This document shows, piece after piece, positions 15,713 through 24,799 of a DNA stretch of 64,000 bases; position 1 is the stretch's first letter; the number at the start of each line of letters is the position of its first letter. Both the position numbers and the translations under genes were made by a program. The DNA lies in assembly GCA_020845495.1 (NCBI GenBank), contig JADLFM010000152.1:7501-71500 (forward strand), written 5' to 3'. The stretch comes from Chloroflexota bacterium (GTDB lineage: Bacteria; Chloroflexota; UBA6077; JACCZL01). Below the pieces are notes generated by a model. The model was not told the DNA's origin. It ran no database searches and was given only the letters and a program-made list of their open reading frames with translations.

Positions 15713-16528
15713 ATGACCGTGGCCATTGATACGCACCAGGAAAGCCCGAAACTGGCCACGCGCGAGCTATCGAAGTCCTTCGTCCGGGACGAGCACGAGT
15801 TGCTCGTCCTGGACAACATCAACATTGCCGTCCGTCCGGGGGAGTTCGTCAGTCTGGTCGGCGCGAGCGGCTGTGGCAAGACCACGCTCCTGCGAATCAT
15901 CGACGGCTTGCTGCCGCCGACCGCCGGCGAAGTGCTTCTCAATGGGCGGCCGGTGCGAGGCCCGGCTACCGATCGCGGCTTCGTGTTCCAGAGCGATAGC
16001 CTGCTGCCCTGGCGTACCGTCATCGACAATGTGACCTTCGGGCTGGAGATCCAGCGCATCTCGAAGAAGGAAGCCCAGACGCGCGCCCGCGATCTGATCA
16101 ATCTCGTCGGCCTCAAGGGCTTCGAGCAGCACTATCCGCTCGAGATTTCGGGCGGCATGCGCCAGCGCGTTAACCTCGCACGGGCGCTCGCCGTGGACCC
16201 CGAAATCCTGCTGATGGACGAGCCATTCGCGGCCCTGGATGCCCAGACCCGCGAGATCATGCAGGGTGAGTTGCTCAAGATCTGGCAACAGCGTCAGAAG
16301 ACGGTCATGTTCGTCACCCACCAGATCGACGAAGCGGTCCTGCTCTCGGACCGAGTGATCGTGTTGCGAGCGCGGCCTGGCCGGGTCAAGGAAGAGGTCA
16401 CGATCGACCTCCCGCGCCCGCGCCACCTTCAGGATAAGCGGTCGCCGGCCTTCGTCGGGCTCGTCGACCACATCTGGCACCTGATCGAAGACGAGGTCAT
16501 TCAGAGCGTCCGAGCTGGCGAGGAGTAG
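15713..16528 (+). CDS. ABC transporter ATPase, nitrate/sulfonate/taurine type (SsuB/TauB-like)
   Basis: A 271-residue ATP-binding subunit. Walker A GASGCGKTT starts near residue 50, the Q-loop lies in FVFQSDSLLPWRTV, the ABC signature is SGGMRQRVNLARAL, Walker B is ILLMDEPFAALD and the switch histidine is in FVTHQIDEA. These are the hallmarks of the SsuB/TauB/NrtD group, which imports sulfonates, nitrate or aromatic acids with NMT1-type binding proteins. ATG at 15713 follows AGGAGA. The next gene encodes a matching binding protein, but no permease gene is present between or after them in the window. Confidence 0.93.
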   Translation: MTVAIDTHQESPKLATRELSKSFVRDEHELLVLDNINIAVRPGEFVSLVGASGCGKTTLLRIIDGLLPPTAGEVLLNGRPVRGPATDRGFVFQSDSLLPWRTVIDNVTFGLEIQRISKKEAQTRARDLINLVGLKGFEQHYPLEISGGMRQRVNLARALAVDPEILLMDEPFAALDAQTREIMQGELLKIWQQRQKTVMFVTHQIDEAVLLSDRVIVLRARPGRVKEEVTIDLPRPRHLQDKRSPAFVGLVDHIWHLIEDEVIQSVRAGEE

Positions 16529-16623
16529 TCCTTCCTCGCGCTGGCCTGGCCGCGTGCGCTCGCGCGGAGCACTCTCGATCCATCGCCGCGTCACACTCGT
16601 ACCGGGAGGTCAACACGAGCACC

Positions 16624-17907
16624 ATGAACGAACATTCGGCTCAGACCACCTATCGTCTCTCACGACGCCGCTGGCTGCTGGGCGCCGCTGCGACAGCTAG
16701 CGCGATGCTGGCTGCCTGCCAGTCCGCACCCGCACCCGCTGCTCCCACGGCGGCCCCTGCCAAGCCGACCGAGCCGGCCAAGCCGGCGGCCGCGGCATCC
16801 CCTGCCGCACCGGTCGCGTCGCCAGCCACGAGCGCCAGCCCAGCCGCGAGCGCGGCTGCCAGCCCGGCGGCCAAACCGGCGGCGTCTCCAGCCGCCTCAC
16901 CTGCGGCATCACCTGCGGCGAGCCCGGCCGCCAGCACGAGCGCGGCGCCGGCTGCTGCTGCCAAGCCGTCCGGCCCGATCGTCCCCTTCAAGCTCGCGGT
17001 GAGCGGCGAGGGTGAGTTCACGAACGGCCAGCAGAAGGGCACGAACTTCAACAAGATCCCGAACGGCATCGCCCTCGAATCGTTCGTGAAGGACGGCGTC
17101 AACGTCGAGTCAGCATACCTGAACGAGTCGGAAGCGCCGACGCAGGCGCTTCTCCAGGGCAGCGTGCAGTTCGCGCACACCGCCTTCACCTCGGCCATGT
17201 CCGCCATCGCGAAGGGCGCGCCGATCTCGATCATCCTCGAGACGCGGCGACCCGAGTACGTGATGGTCGCGCTCAAGGATATGAAGACGCCGCAGGACTT
17301 CGACGGCAAGCGGGTGGCGATTCACTCGAATGTGTCGAGTGTGGCCCTGATGACCCGGCTCTACCTCAAGGCTGCGCCGAACGCCAAGCCCGACATCGTC
17401 GTCATCCCCGGCTCTCCCAACCGCATTCAGGCCATGCTGGCCGGCCAGATCGATGCGAGCGTGGTACAGCTTGGCGACGACGATGCAATCATGAAGGCCC
17501 AGCCGGACAAGTGGGCGGTCGTCTTCAACTACGCCAAGGAGATGCCGGATCTACTCGACTCCGTCCTTGCCGTGCGGAACGATTTCCTGAGCCAGAACCG
17601 GTCGACTGTCGTCGAGTTCGTGCGACGGATGGTGGCCGCTCACCGCAAGGTCAACTCGGACAAGGCCTTCCTCGTCGACACGGCGAAGCGGATGGAGGTC
17701 ATCATCCCCAAGAGCGCGACGCTCGAGAATCACGCGACCCGCTACATCGATGCAAACGTCTGGCCCAACGACGGTGGACTGACCGAGAAGTCACTCGACT
17801 TTAGCATCGGGGCTGCGCGTGACGTCGGCTTCTTCAAGGAAGACGTCCAGTCCTCAAAAGCAGCAGACCTGTCAGTGCTGAAGGACGCCCTGGCCCAGCT
17901 CGGCTAA
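16624..17907 (+). CDS. NMT1/SsuA-type solute-binding lipoprotein with long Ala/Pro/Ser linker
   Basis: A 427-residue extracellular binding protein. The N-terminus has twin arginines (LSRRRWLLGA), a hydrophobic stretch and a lipobox LAAC with the lipidated cysteine near residue 33, so Tat export followed by lipidation is likely. Residues 35 to about 118 are almost only Ala, Pro, Ser and Lys, with tandem SPAA units, forming a flexible tether. The globular part (IVPFKLAVSGEGEFTNGQQKG onward) resembles SsuA/TauA/NMT1 proteins. ATG at 16624 lies 95 bases after the ABC ATPase stop, so the two probably serve one importer. The ligand is unknown. Confidence 0.88.
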   Translation: MNEHSAQTTYRLSRRRWLLGAAATASAMLAACQSAPAPAAPTAAPAKPTEPAKPAAAASPAAPVASPATSASPAASAAASPAAKPAASPAASPAASPAASPAASTSAAPAAAAKPSGPIVPFKLAVSGEGEFTNGQQKGTNFNKIPNGIALESFVKDGVNVESAYLNESEAPTQALLQGSVQFAHTAFTSAMSAIAKGAPISIILETRRPEYVMVALKDMKTPQDFDGKRVAIHSNVSSVALMTRLYLKAAPNAKPDIVVIPGSPNRIQAMLAGQIDASVVQLGDDDAIMKAQPDKWAVVFNYAKEMPDLLDSVLAVRNDFLSQNRSTVVEFVRRMVAAHRKVNSDKAFLVDTAKRMEVIIPKSATLENHATRYIDANVWPNDGGLTEKSLDFSIGAARDVGFFKEDVQSSKAADLSVLKDALAQLG

Positions 17908-17929
17908 CCATCCGGCCACCTGAGCCCAA

Positions 17930-17969
17930 GGGCCGCGAGGTATGGGGGGTGCCCCATGCCTCGCGGCCC
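17930..17969 (+). terminator. Hairpin terminator after the binding-protein gene
   Basis: An 18-bp stem (one G:T pair) with a four-base loop, left arm starting GGGCCGCGAGG, 22 bases past the 17907 stop and between converging genes (the HNH gene ends at 18079 on the other strand). No T-run is present, so it may act in both directions or protect the 3' end. Confidence 0.65.
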
Positions 17970-18078
17970 TCAGCATGATAATCCGAGATGTGCGCCGCCA
18001 ACCGCTCGCAGGCGCCGGGTCTCCTCTGCGCGGACCTGTTGACGGTAGGGCACGGTAGAGCACAGTCGCTGGAGCGCG

Positions 18079-18597
18079 TTAGCCGACCTTTTCACGCTCC
18101 CACTCGGGAATGAACTTATGCCAGCTCTGCTGAACCTCGAGATACTGCGCGAAGAGATAATAGCTATTCGCCTTGGGCTCGAAGGGCATCCGGCGGAGCG
18201 GCATGCGCGCCTCTTCCAGGGCCTTCCCGCCCTTGCGATGGTTACAGGACCGGCAGGCGCTGACGAGGTTCTCCCAACTATGCTTACCGCCGCGATGTCG
18301 CGGAATCACGTGGTCGAGCGTCAGGTCGCGAGACTTTACTCCGCAGTATTGACAGGTAAAGTGGTCGCGCAGAAAGATCTCGCGCCGCGTCAGGCGAACG
18401 CGAGGTCGTGGCCGCTTGATCAGGTACACCAGACGGATTACGGACGGTCGCTGGATCGCGCGGGAGGGTGAGCGCATCTCGCCCTGCGCGTGTTCGAGCA
18501 CTTCGGCCTTGCCACCGTCAACGAGCACCAGGGCACGCCGCGCGTTGCACACGTTCAACGGCTCGTAGTTCTGGTTGAGGACCAGGACCGAGCTCAC
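18079..18597 (-). CDS. HNH endonuclease family protein
   Basis: A 172-residue protein beginning SSVLVLNQNYEPLNVCNARRALVLV, the conserved N-terminus of a widespread bacterial HNH family. The nuclease motif is LTLDHVIPRHRGGKHSWENLVSACRSCNHRKGG: DH, then N and the final H of HNH, with two CxxC pairs (CQYC and CRSC) binding structural zinc. GTG at 18597 has GGGAGGGG four bases upstream, so the longer frame with an earlier ATG is not used. Its cellular role is not established for the family; DNA processing or repair is assumed. It stands alone between two hairpin/repeat regions. Confidence 0.87.
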   Translation of the reverse strand: MSSVLVLNQNYEPLNVCNARRALVLVDGGKAEVLEHAQGEMRSPSRAIQRPSVIRLVYLIKRPRPRVRLTRREIFLRDHFTCQYCGVKSRDLTLDHVIPRHRGGKHSWENLVSACRSCNHRKGGKALEEARMPLRRMPFEPKANSYYLFAQYLEVQQSWHKFIPEWEREKVG

Positions 18598-18795
18598 TCG
18601 ACCCCTCCCACACACACTACCGGCCCGCCGTCCGTGCCAGGGAGGGCGGGCCGCGTCCATGACCGTCAGGGTGGTACCACAGCGTCCACCGAGCGCATTG
18701 TAGCAGAGGGTCTCGACCAGGGAATAGATCCCGGCGGAACGGCACCAGCGCGCGGTGAGGTAGGCGTCACGAGGCCGGACTTCGCTCCCCGCTGG

Positions 18796-18872
18796 GCGCC
18801 CTCACCCCCAGCCCCTCTTCCGCGGCTGGGGCGCCCTCACCCCCAGCCCCTCTCCCGCACGCGGGAGAGGGG
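18796..18872. repeat. REP-like GC-rich direct repeat with hairpin
   Basis: A 23-base unit (GCGCCCTCACCCCCAGCCCC plus TCT) occurs at 18796-18818 and again at 18831-18853; the second copy runs into a perfect 12-bp hairpin CCCCTCTCCCGC-AC-GCGGGAGAGGGG (18847-18872). Related C-rich/G-rich pieces occur near 12150, 19160 and 31950. The gap 18598-19022 holds no gene that I can support; this repeat is its main content. Confidence 0.65.
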
Positions 18873-19022
18873 TGCCAAAGCATCGTTCAATCTGCTTCCA
18901 GGTGTCGAGAGCGAGACTCCGAAACCTGCGTCAGCATGCCGCCTGCTCCCCCACACCCCCTCGCTCTTCTGGGGTAGGTATGGAGTTTTGACTTGAAGGG
19001 ACGACGAACGGGGTGAGGACGG

Positions 19023-19763
19023 TCAGCCCGAGTCCGGTGGATGGTCTGGGACTCCTGTCTCCGAGTGAGGCGACTCCTCCAGCGGCGTCACGGCCTCGTC
19101 CGGCACACTATCGCCTCCTGCGGATCCTCCTACAACCACTCCGGATGTACCACGTTCTTCGAGCGGGGGTGAGGGGGTGGGGGAAGGCTCGTCCACGTCG
19201 GCGCACGTCGGGCAGCCGGGCTTGAGCCGGAGCGGGATGCCGGCAACGAGCAAGTAGACCACCTCGGCGCGAGCGGCGATCGCCTGATTGGCGCGTCCGA
19301 GCGCGTCTCTGAAGATCCGGCCAAGGGGCGTTGACGGCACGATCCCCAGCCCGACTTCGTTCGTCACGACGACGAGATCGAATCCCCGAGCCTGCTGTAG
19401 CGTCAGGAGCGCCGAGAGCTCGTCGGCGATCGTGGCGTCGAGCACGTGGGCCGTCGCCACCGTCGGCCCAGCTTTACCGATCAGGGCCAGCAGGTGGTTG
19501 GACACCAGGATGCTCAGGTCTTCGAGCAGAACGGCTCCGGTCTGGACTGTATCCAGAGCTGTTGCAATCCGCGTCGTCGCCTCGATGGTTCGCCACTGGG
19601 ACGGACGGCTGCGGCGATGCTCCTCGATCCTGGCCCGCATCTCGTCATCCCCGGCTTCGGCCGTGGCGACGTAGGCGACATCACGCGCATGGGCCAGGAG
19701 GCGTTCCGCGAAGCGGCTCTTTCCGCTCCGCGCCCCCCCGCTGACCAGCACCACCCGGCTCAC
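19023..19763 (-). CDS. cobU: Adenosylcobinamide kinase/guanylyltransferase with C-terminal extension
   Basis: A 246-residue CobU/CobP protein for the nucleotide-loop steps of adenosylcobalamin synthesis. The P-loop GGARSGKSRFAE is at residues 9-20; VAYVATAEAGDDEMRARIEEHRRSRPSQW and VVTNEVGLGIVPSTPLGRIFRDALGRANQ are classic family blocks. The enzyme fold ends near residue 185; the remaining 60 residues are disordered and begin DEPSPTPSPPLEERG, the translation of a REP-like CCCTCACCCCC repeat that has been read into the gene. GTG at 19763 starts seven bases after the priA stop, so the two are co-transcribed. No other cobalamin genes are in view. Confidence 0.9.
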   Translation of the reverse strand: MSRVVLVSGGARSGKSRFAERLLAHARDVAYVATAEAGDDEMRARIEEHRRSRPSQWRTIEATTRIATALDTVQTGAVLLEDLSILVSNHLLALIGKAGPTVATAHVLDATIADELSALLTLQQARGFDLVVVTNEVGLGIVPSTPLGRIFRDALGRANQAIAARAEVVYLLVAGIPLRLKPGCPTCADVDEPSPTPSPPLEERGTSGVVVGGSAGGDSVPDEAVTPLEESPHSETGVPDHPPDSG

Positions 19764-19770
19764 GCTCGGC

Positions 19771-21996
19771 TCACAGCAGGCTCACCGGGTCCACGTCGAT
19801 GGACCAGCCATGCGCGAGATCGAGGCGATCGAGGAGACGAGCGAAGCGGTCGCCGCGTAGCACGATCTGCCAGCGATCGAGACCTCGCATGCGGCGCATG
19901 AAGCAGGGCGCCGGTCCGAGTATTTGAATGTCGCTGATGGCCTGGTGTGCAATCTCCTCGTCGAGGCGGCCGCGCACCCTCATCGTTTCGCGCAGGCACC
20001 GTTCCTCCTTGCGGGCACTGTAGACCAGCCGGACGAGCCGCCCCAGCGGCGGGTACCCGTGGGCGCGCCGAAAGGCAATCTCCTGCTCGTAGAAGCGGTG
20101 ATAGTCGTGCTGTGCGGCCGCCGCGATGGCGTAGTGCTCGGGAACGTAGGTCTGGACGATCGCCCGGCCGGCCAGCGTCCCACGCCCACCTCGCCCGGCC
20201 ATCTGGGTGAGGAGTTGGAAGATGCGCTCTCCAGCCCGGAAGTCGGGGAGGAACAGCCCGACGTCGGCCAGCACGACGCCGACCAGTGTCACCCGGGGGA
20301 AGTCGAGTGCCTTGGCGATCATCTGCGTCCCGATCAACACGTCTGCCTCGCCGGCCGCGAATGAACGCCACAGTTCTTCGTAGGCGCCGCGCTTCGCGGT
20401 TGCGTCGCGGTCCCAGCGGATCACGCGCGCCGCCGGGAAGGTGTTCCTGAGCTCTTGCTCGACGCGCTGAGTGCCCAATCCGAAGTACCGAATGCGGGTT
20501 CCGCCGCAACCAGGGCAACGCTCGGGAAGCGGTTGGCGACGATTGCAGCGGTGGCAGATCAGACTTTCGCCGGCACGATGGTAGACCAGCGGGATGTCGC
20601 AGCGGCGGCACCCCGCCACGTAGCCGCAATCGCGGCACGAAACGCAGGTCGCGCTGCCCCGCCGATTGAGGAAGAGCAGGGCCTGCTCCCCGTGCCCGAG
20701 GACACTGGCGAGGGCAACGGTCAGCGCCCGGCTAAAGATGCTCGTATGGCCTGCCCGAAGCTCGCTCCGCATGTCGACGATGGCGACGGGTGGCAACGAT
20801 GTGTCGTACGAAGGCGTAGACTCGCCAGGTGAGCCCGTCTCCCCATCGGTCGAACGCGGCATCGCCTGCACGGCGGACAGCGCTACCGTCAGAACGCTCG
20901 ACGTTGCGACGGAGGCACTACTCGCGGTTCCTTCACCTGACCGCGTCGCGGGGGACGAGTCGCGGTCATCATTCGGCCGCATGGGTGACGCTGCCGCCTG
21001 AGTGCCGCTCGGTGCATGTCGATAGCGCGTGGCGAGAGTCAGCAGGGTGTAGCGGCCGCGCTCGGCCCGGTAATACGACTCAACGTCCGGCGTCGCGCTC
21101 CCCAGCACGACCGGCGCTCGCGCAATCTGCCCCCACCAGAGGGCGACCTCGCGGGCGTGGTAGCGCGGGCTCATGTCCTGGCGATAGGCTGGCTCGTGCT
21201 CCTCGTCGAGAATAACGAGTCCCGGCCGCCGGACCGGTGCGAATAACGCCGACCGCGAGCCGAGCACGATGTCGGCCTCACCGCGCCGCACCCGCTCCCA
21301 GGACCGCCGGTGCTCGGACGGCTTCAAGCCGCTGTGGAGCACCGCAATTCTCTCGCCGAAGCGTTCTGCGAAGCGCCGCTCCGTCGCGGGGGTCAGGCCG
21401 ATCTCAGGCACCAGCACGATTGCTTGCCGCCCCCGCGCGAGCGTCTGCGCGACCGCCTCCAGGTAGACGTGGGTCTTCCCGCTGCCGGTCACGCCGTGGA
21501 GCAGGAACGCCTGATGGCGATGCTGCTCGATCGCACGAACGATGCGGCGGGTAGCAGCCTGTTGCGGCAGGGTGAGCGGCGGCCCTGACTGGGGCGGCGG
21601 AAACGTCGGCGGCGTACCGGACGTTGGTGGAAGGGTCGGCGCCTTCAGGTGGCCGGCCTGTGCCGCTTTCGTCAGACGCTGGGTGAGCCCTGGTGGAAGG
21701 AAGAGGGTCAGGCAGGCGTAGAGCGACGCCCGATAGTGGGCCGACATCCAACGCGCCAGCATCAATTGGAGCGGCCCGACGAAGGCGTCCTCGGCAAGCT
21801 TCTCTTCGACCGGCTTCGTCTCGAAGCTCGGCGCCTCACCCACGACGCCCACCACCACACCTGGCAGTAGGCGCTGCTGAAGTGGCACCAGCACCAGATC
21901 GCCGGGTCGAATCGGCATGTCGTCCGGGACGCGGTAGGTCAGGCTCCCGGCTCCGCGCAAGCTGCCCAGATCGAGGGCGACTTCAGCGTGTCGCAC
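19771..21996 (-). CDS. priA: Primosomal replication-restart helicase PriA
   Basis: A 741-residue superfamily 2 helicase that reloads replication forks. Order: N-terminal 3'-DNA-binding domain (1-100), a shortened linker/winged-helix segment, Walker A GVTGSGKTH near 168-176, DEEH box LDEEHEPAYRQD near 264-274, GSATPD, then eight cysteines in CVSCRDC, CRRC, CHRC and CPGC (451-497) binding two zincs, then motifs V and VI (LIGTQMIAKALDFPRVTLVG, QMAGRGGRG). A Ser/Thr/Ala-rich insertion of about 70 residues (327-402) sits between the two RecA lobes, where other PriA proteins have a short link. The start is GTG at 21996 without a strong site. Confidence 0.92.
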   Translation of the reverse strand: MRHAEVALDLGSLRGAGSLTYRVPDDMPIRPGDLVLVPLQQRLLPGVVVGVVGEAPSFETKPVEEKLAEDAFVGPLQLMLARWMSAHYRASLYACLTLFLPPGLTQRLTKAAQAGHLKAPTLPPTSGTPPTFPPPQSGPPLTLPQQAATRRIVRAIEQHRHQAFLLHGVTGSGKTHVYLEAVAQTLARGRQAIVLVPEIGLTPATERRFAERFGERIAVLHSGLKPSEHRRSWERVRRGEADIVLGSRSALFAPVRRPGLVILDEEHEPAYRQDMSPRYHAREVALWWGQIARAPVVLGSATPDVESYYRAERGRYTLLTLATRYRHAPSGTQAAASPMRPNDDRDSSPATRSGEGTASSASVATSSVLTVALSAVQAMPRSTDGETGSPGESTPSYDTSLPPVAIVDMRSELRAGHTSIFSRALTVALASVLGHGEQALLFLNRRGSATCVSCRDCGYVAGCRRCDIPLVYHRAGESLICHRCNRRQPLPERCPGCGGTRIRYFGLGTQRVEQELRNTFPAARVIRWDRDATAKRGAYEELWRSFAAGEADVLIGTQMIAKALDFPRVTLVGVVLADVGLFLPDFRAGERIFQLLTQMAGRGGRGTLAGRAIVQTYVPEHYAIAAAAQHDYHRFYEQEIAFRRAHGYPPLGRLVRLVYSARKEERCLRETMRVRGRLDEEIAHQAISDIQILGPAPCFMRRMRGLDRWQIVLRGDRFARLLDRLDLAHGWSIDVDPVSLL

Positions 21997-22124
21997 CGTT
22001 CATGTCCACGCCGCGAAGATCTGGGCTCAGAGCGGCGCGCCCGGATACACCCGCGCAGGAACGGCACTCGTGGCGTCCCGGTAGCGTCGGGCCAGGAGCC
22101 CGACGGCCGTCCGGCCCCTGGCGC

Positions 22125-22796
22125 TCACAACTGCACCTCGCGCCGTCGGATTCGACACCGCTCGGCGGTCACGATCGCCTTGACCTGCTCGACGGTCTCG
22201 TCGATTCGATCGCGGCGATTGACGACCTTGTAGTCGAACTCGTGGATGCGCTTCATCTCACGCTCGGCGGTCGCCATCCGCACTGCCAGTTGCTCCGGCG
22301 TCTCCGAGCCGCGCCCCTGGATGCGCGGCCGCAACTCTTCGAGCGTCTCGGGTGCGAGAAAGATCGAGATGACGTTCGGGAGCATCGCTCGGAGGGTCGC
22401 CGCGCCCTGCACGTCCGGCGTCACCAGCACGTCTTTGCCCGTCCGCAAGCCCTCGCGCAGCCCCACCAGCGGGATGCCGTACCGCTTGCCGTGGACTTCG
22501 GCGTGCTCGACGAACTCGTTCCGCGCGAGCATGTCGTCGAACTCCTGGTCGGTGAGGAAGTAGTAATGTACGCCGTCGACCTCGCTGGTGCGCGCCGCGC
22601 GGGTGGTGGCGGTGACGCAATAGCTCAGGCGAAACCCAGAGTCCTTGAGGCGGCGCGAGATGGTGTCCTTGCCGACACCACTTGGGCCTGAGATGACGAA
22701 GATGAGGCCGTGCGCTTTCGCGGCGCCCGGGCGGTGCAGGCGGGCGTGCTCTCGCCAGCCGCTCGGCGCCTCCTGGTCGTTGGCTATACTCCCCAC
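22125..22796 (-). CDS. gmk: Guanylate kinase
   Basis: Phosphorylates GMP to GDP. The 223-residue product has P-loop GPSGVGKDT, the GMP-binding TRAARTSEVDGVHYYF block, EVHGKRYG and lid arginines in GRGSETPEQLAVRM. The residue after the P-loop lysine is Asp, a variant known from some Gmk proteins. GTG at 22796 was chosen because longer frames run into the divergent rqcH start; it gives an N-terminal tail of about 30 residues before the enzyme core and lacks a strong ribosome site, so a non-standard start nearer the P-loop is possible. It is divergent from rqcH with only 57 bases between. Confidence 0.87.
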   Translation of the reverse strand: MGSIANDQEAPSGWREHARLHRPGAAKAHGLIFVISGPSGVGKDTISRRLKDSGFRLSYCVTATTRAARTSEVDGVHYYFLTDQEFDDMLARNEFVEHAEVHGKRYGIPLVGLREGLRTGKDVLVTPDVQGAATLRAMLPNVISIFLAPETLEELRPRIQGRGSETPEQLAVRMATAEREMKRIHEFDYKVVNRRDRIDETVEQVKAIVTAERCRIRRREVQL

Positions 22797-22853
22797 GATG
22801 CCCCGATTCCAGCCAGGCGGGCTTCGCGATCCCGAGCACAAGGCGGCGGGCCA

Positions 22854-24659
22854 GTGAAGCCCACCCTCAGCTTCGATGCGCTCGCGCTGCACGCCGTCGT
22901 CGACGAGATCCGCGCACGGTTTCTCGACGGGCGCATCCAGCGCGTCTCACTCATCGACGAGTGGACGGTGGCACTGGAGTTGTACGCGCGCGGCGAGCGG
23001 GCGGCGCTCGTCATCTCCACGGATCCTCACGCCGCCCGAGTGTATCTGACGCGTCAGCGTCCTGAGCGAGCGTCGGAGGCGGTGACACCGTTGCTGCTCC
23101 TGCTCCGGAAGTATGTGCGGGATGGCCGGTTGGAACGCCTCGACCAGCCGCCGCTGGAGCGTCTGCTCGAGCTGCGGGTGTCCTCGCGGGACGAAGCGGG
23201 CGAGCACCGCGACGTTGGGCTGATTATAGAAGTGATGGGTCGGCGGAGCAATGTGATCCTCGTCGGTGAGGACGGTACCATCCTCGACGCACTCCGCCGC
23301 GCGAGCCCCGAGAAGAACCCCACTCGCCCGATCCTGCCGCGCCGTCGGTACGAGCCGCCGCCATCGCAGAACCGCCTGAACCCCTTCGCCGCCGACTCCT
23401 GGGAGCACGTCCGAGCGCGCTCGTTCGAGCACCCGGAGGCGCTCCTTGCCGATCTGCTCGGGCGCGAGTTGGCGGGCATCTCGCCGTTACTGGCGCGGGA
23501 GTTGGCGTTCCGTGGCACCGGCGACGTCGGAGCGCGGGCAGGCGCGACCGACTGGCCGGCCGTCCGCGCTGCCGCCACCGAGATGCTGGCTCCAGCACGG
23601 GGCCACGGTCCCTGGTCGCCGTCGATCGCGCGTGAGGACGGCCGTATCGTCGCCTACGCCGCGTATCGGCTTCACCACCTCGAAGCTGGATGCGATGTCG
23701 AGGACGTCTCAACCATGAGCGACGCCATCGAACTCGCCTATGGGGACGGCGAAGCGAGCGCTGAGGGACGCGAGCGCGGCGACGCGGTGGGTGGGATCAC
23801 GCGCCCGCTCCTCGAGGCTATCACCACGCGGCGTGCACTCGTGCAGCGACGGCACGCGGCGCTCCTGCGCTCTCGCGACGCCGCCGGCAACCCCGACGAG
23901 CTTCGCGAGGCCGGCCAGTACATCCTGGCCTCGATCCACCAGATCGCGCCGGGCCAGGACAGCCTGGACATCCCCGGCCGCACGATTCGCCTCGATCCCC
24001 TCCTCACGCCCGCCGACAACGCTCAGCAGTACTTCAAAGAGTACCGCCGCGCCCGTGACGCGTCGCGAAGGGTTCCCGAGCTCCTCGCCCGCGCCGACCA
24101 CGAGTTGGCCCACCTTGACGACATGGAAACGCTCGTCCGCAACGCCGATGACCCCGGCCGGGTCCGCACGCTGCGTTCGGAGCTCCGAGAGTCCGGCGTC
24201 CTGCGCGATCGCGCCCCTCGGCCAGTCAAGGGCCGGCGCGGCCAACACCCCGACGATGGACCTCGCCCGATTACCGTTCCCCTCGGCGATGGCTTCGTGG
24301 CGCTCGTGGGCACGAGTGCACGCGGCAACGAGCGCGTCACCTTCGACCTGGGGACACAGGACGATGTCTGGCTGCACGCCCGCCAGATGCCCGGCTCGCA
24401 CGTGCTCGTTCGCACCGGTGGGCGGGCGGTCCCCAGGCCGCTCCTGGAGCGCGCCGCGCAGATCGCCGCGTACTACAGCCGCGGCCGGACCGACCGCCGA
24501 GTGCCGGTGGACTGGACGCCGCGCAAGTTCGTGCGCCGAATCCGGGGCGGGCCGCCAGGGCTGGTGAGTTACATCAACGAGCAAACCATCGATGCCACAC
24601 CGCGCCCGCCGGAGCAGCAACCAGGCGTGCCTGCCGGCTCGCGGCCTGGCCGCCCCTGA
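22854..24659 (+). CDS. rqcH: Ribosome quality-control NFACT protein RqcH
   Basis: A 601-residue NFACT/Rqc2 homologue (often labelled fibronectin-binding protein A). NFACT-N at residues 1 to about 180 (FDALALHAVVDEIRARFLDGRIQRV), a helix-hairpin-helix and coiled-coil middle, and a C-terminal NFACT-R domain (VALVGTSARGNERVTFDLGTQDDVWLHARQMPGSHVLVR). In bacteria RqcH binds stalled 50S subunits with tRNA-Ala and adds alanine tails that mark nascent chains for proteolysis. The middle is less regular than usual, but all parts are present. GTG at 22854 has GGCGGG upstream; it diverges from gmk. Confidence 0.9.
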   Translation: MKPTLSFDALALHAVVDEIRARFLDGRIQRVSLIDEWTVALELYARGERAALVISTDPHAARVYLTRQRPERASEAVTPLLLLLRKYVRDGRLERLDQPPLERLLELRVSSRDEAGEHRDVGLIIEVMGRRSNVILVGEDGTILDALRRASPEKNPTRPILPRRRYEPPPSQNRLNPFAADSWEHVRARSFEHPEALLADLLGRELAGISPLLARELAFRGTGDVGARAGATDWPAVRAAATEMLAPARGHGPWSPSIAREDGRIVAYAAYRLHHLEAGCDVEDVSTMSDAIELAYGDGEASAEGRERGDAVGGITRPLLEAITTRRALVQRRHAALLRSRDAAGNPDELREAGQYILASIHQIAPGQDSLDIPGRTIRLDPLLTPADNAQQYFKEYRRARDASRRVPELLARADHELAHLDDMETLVRNADDPGRVRTLRSELRESGVLRDRAPRPVKGRRGQHPDDGPRPITVPLGDGFVALVGTSARGNERVTFDLGTQDDVWLHARQMPGSHVLVRTGGRAVPRPLLERAAQIAAYYSRGRTDRRVPVDWTPRKFVRRIRGGPPGLVSYINEQTIDATPRPPEQQPGVPAGSRPGRP

Positions 24660-24799
24660 CTGCCGCGACCAGGCTGAAGAGAGTCACGAAGCCCATCGCG
24701 TTCGAGCGCAGGTCTGACCGCGCTGGGCACACGTAGCGCTCAAAGTGTCCGGTACGGGATGATGGCCGGCGCCCCCTCATATGGCAGAATAGGGGCCGC

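Noticed and set aside
18796..18872. Possible CRISPR repeat
   Set aside because: Only two copies, 12 bases apart, with no spacer-length regularity and no cas gene; better seen as a REP-like element.
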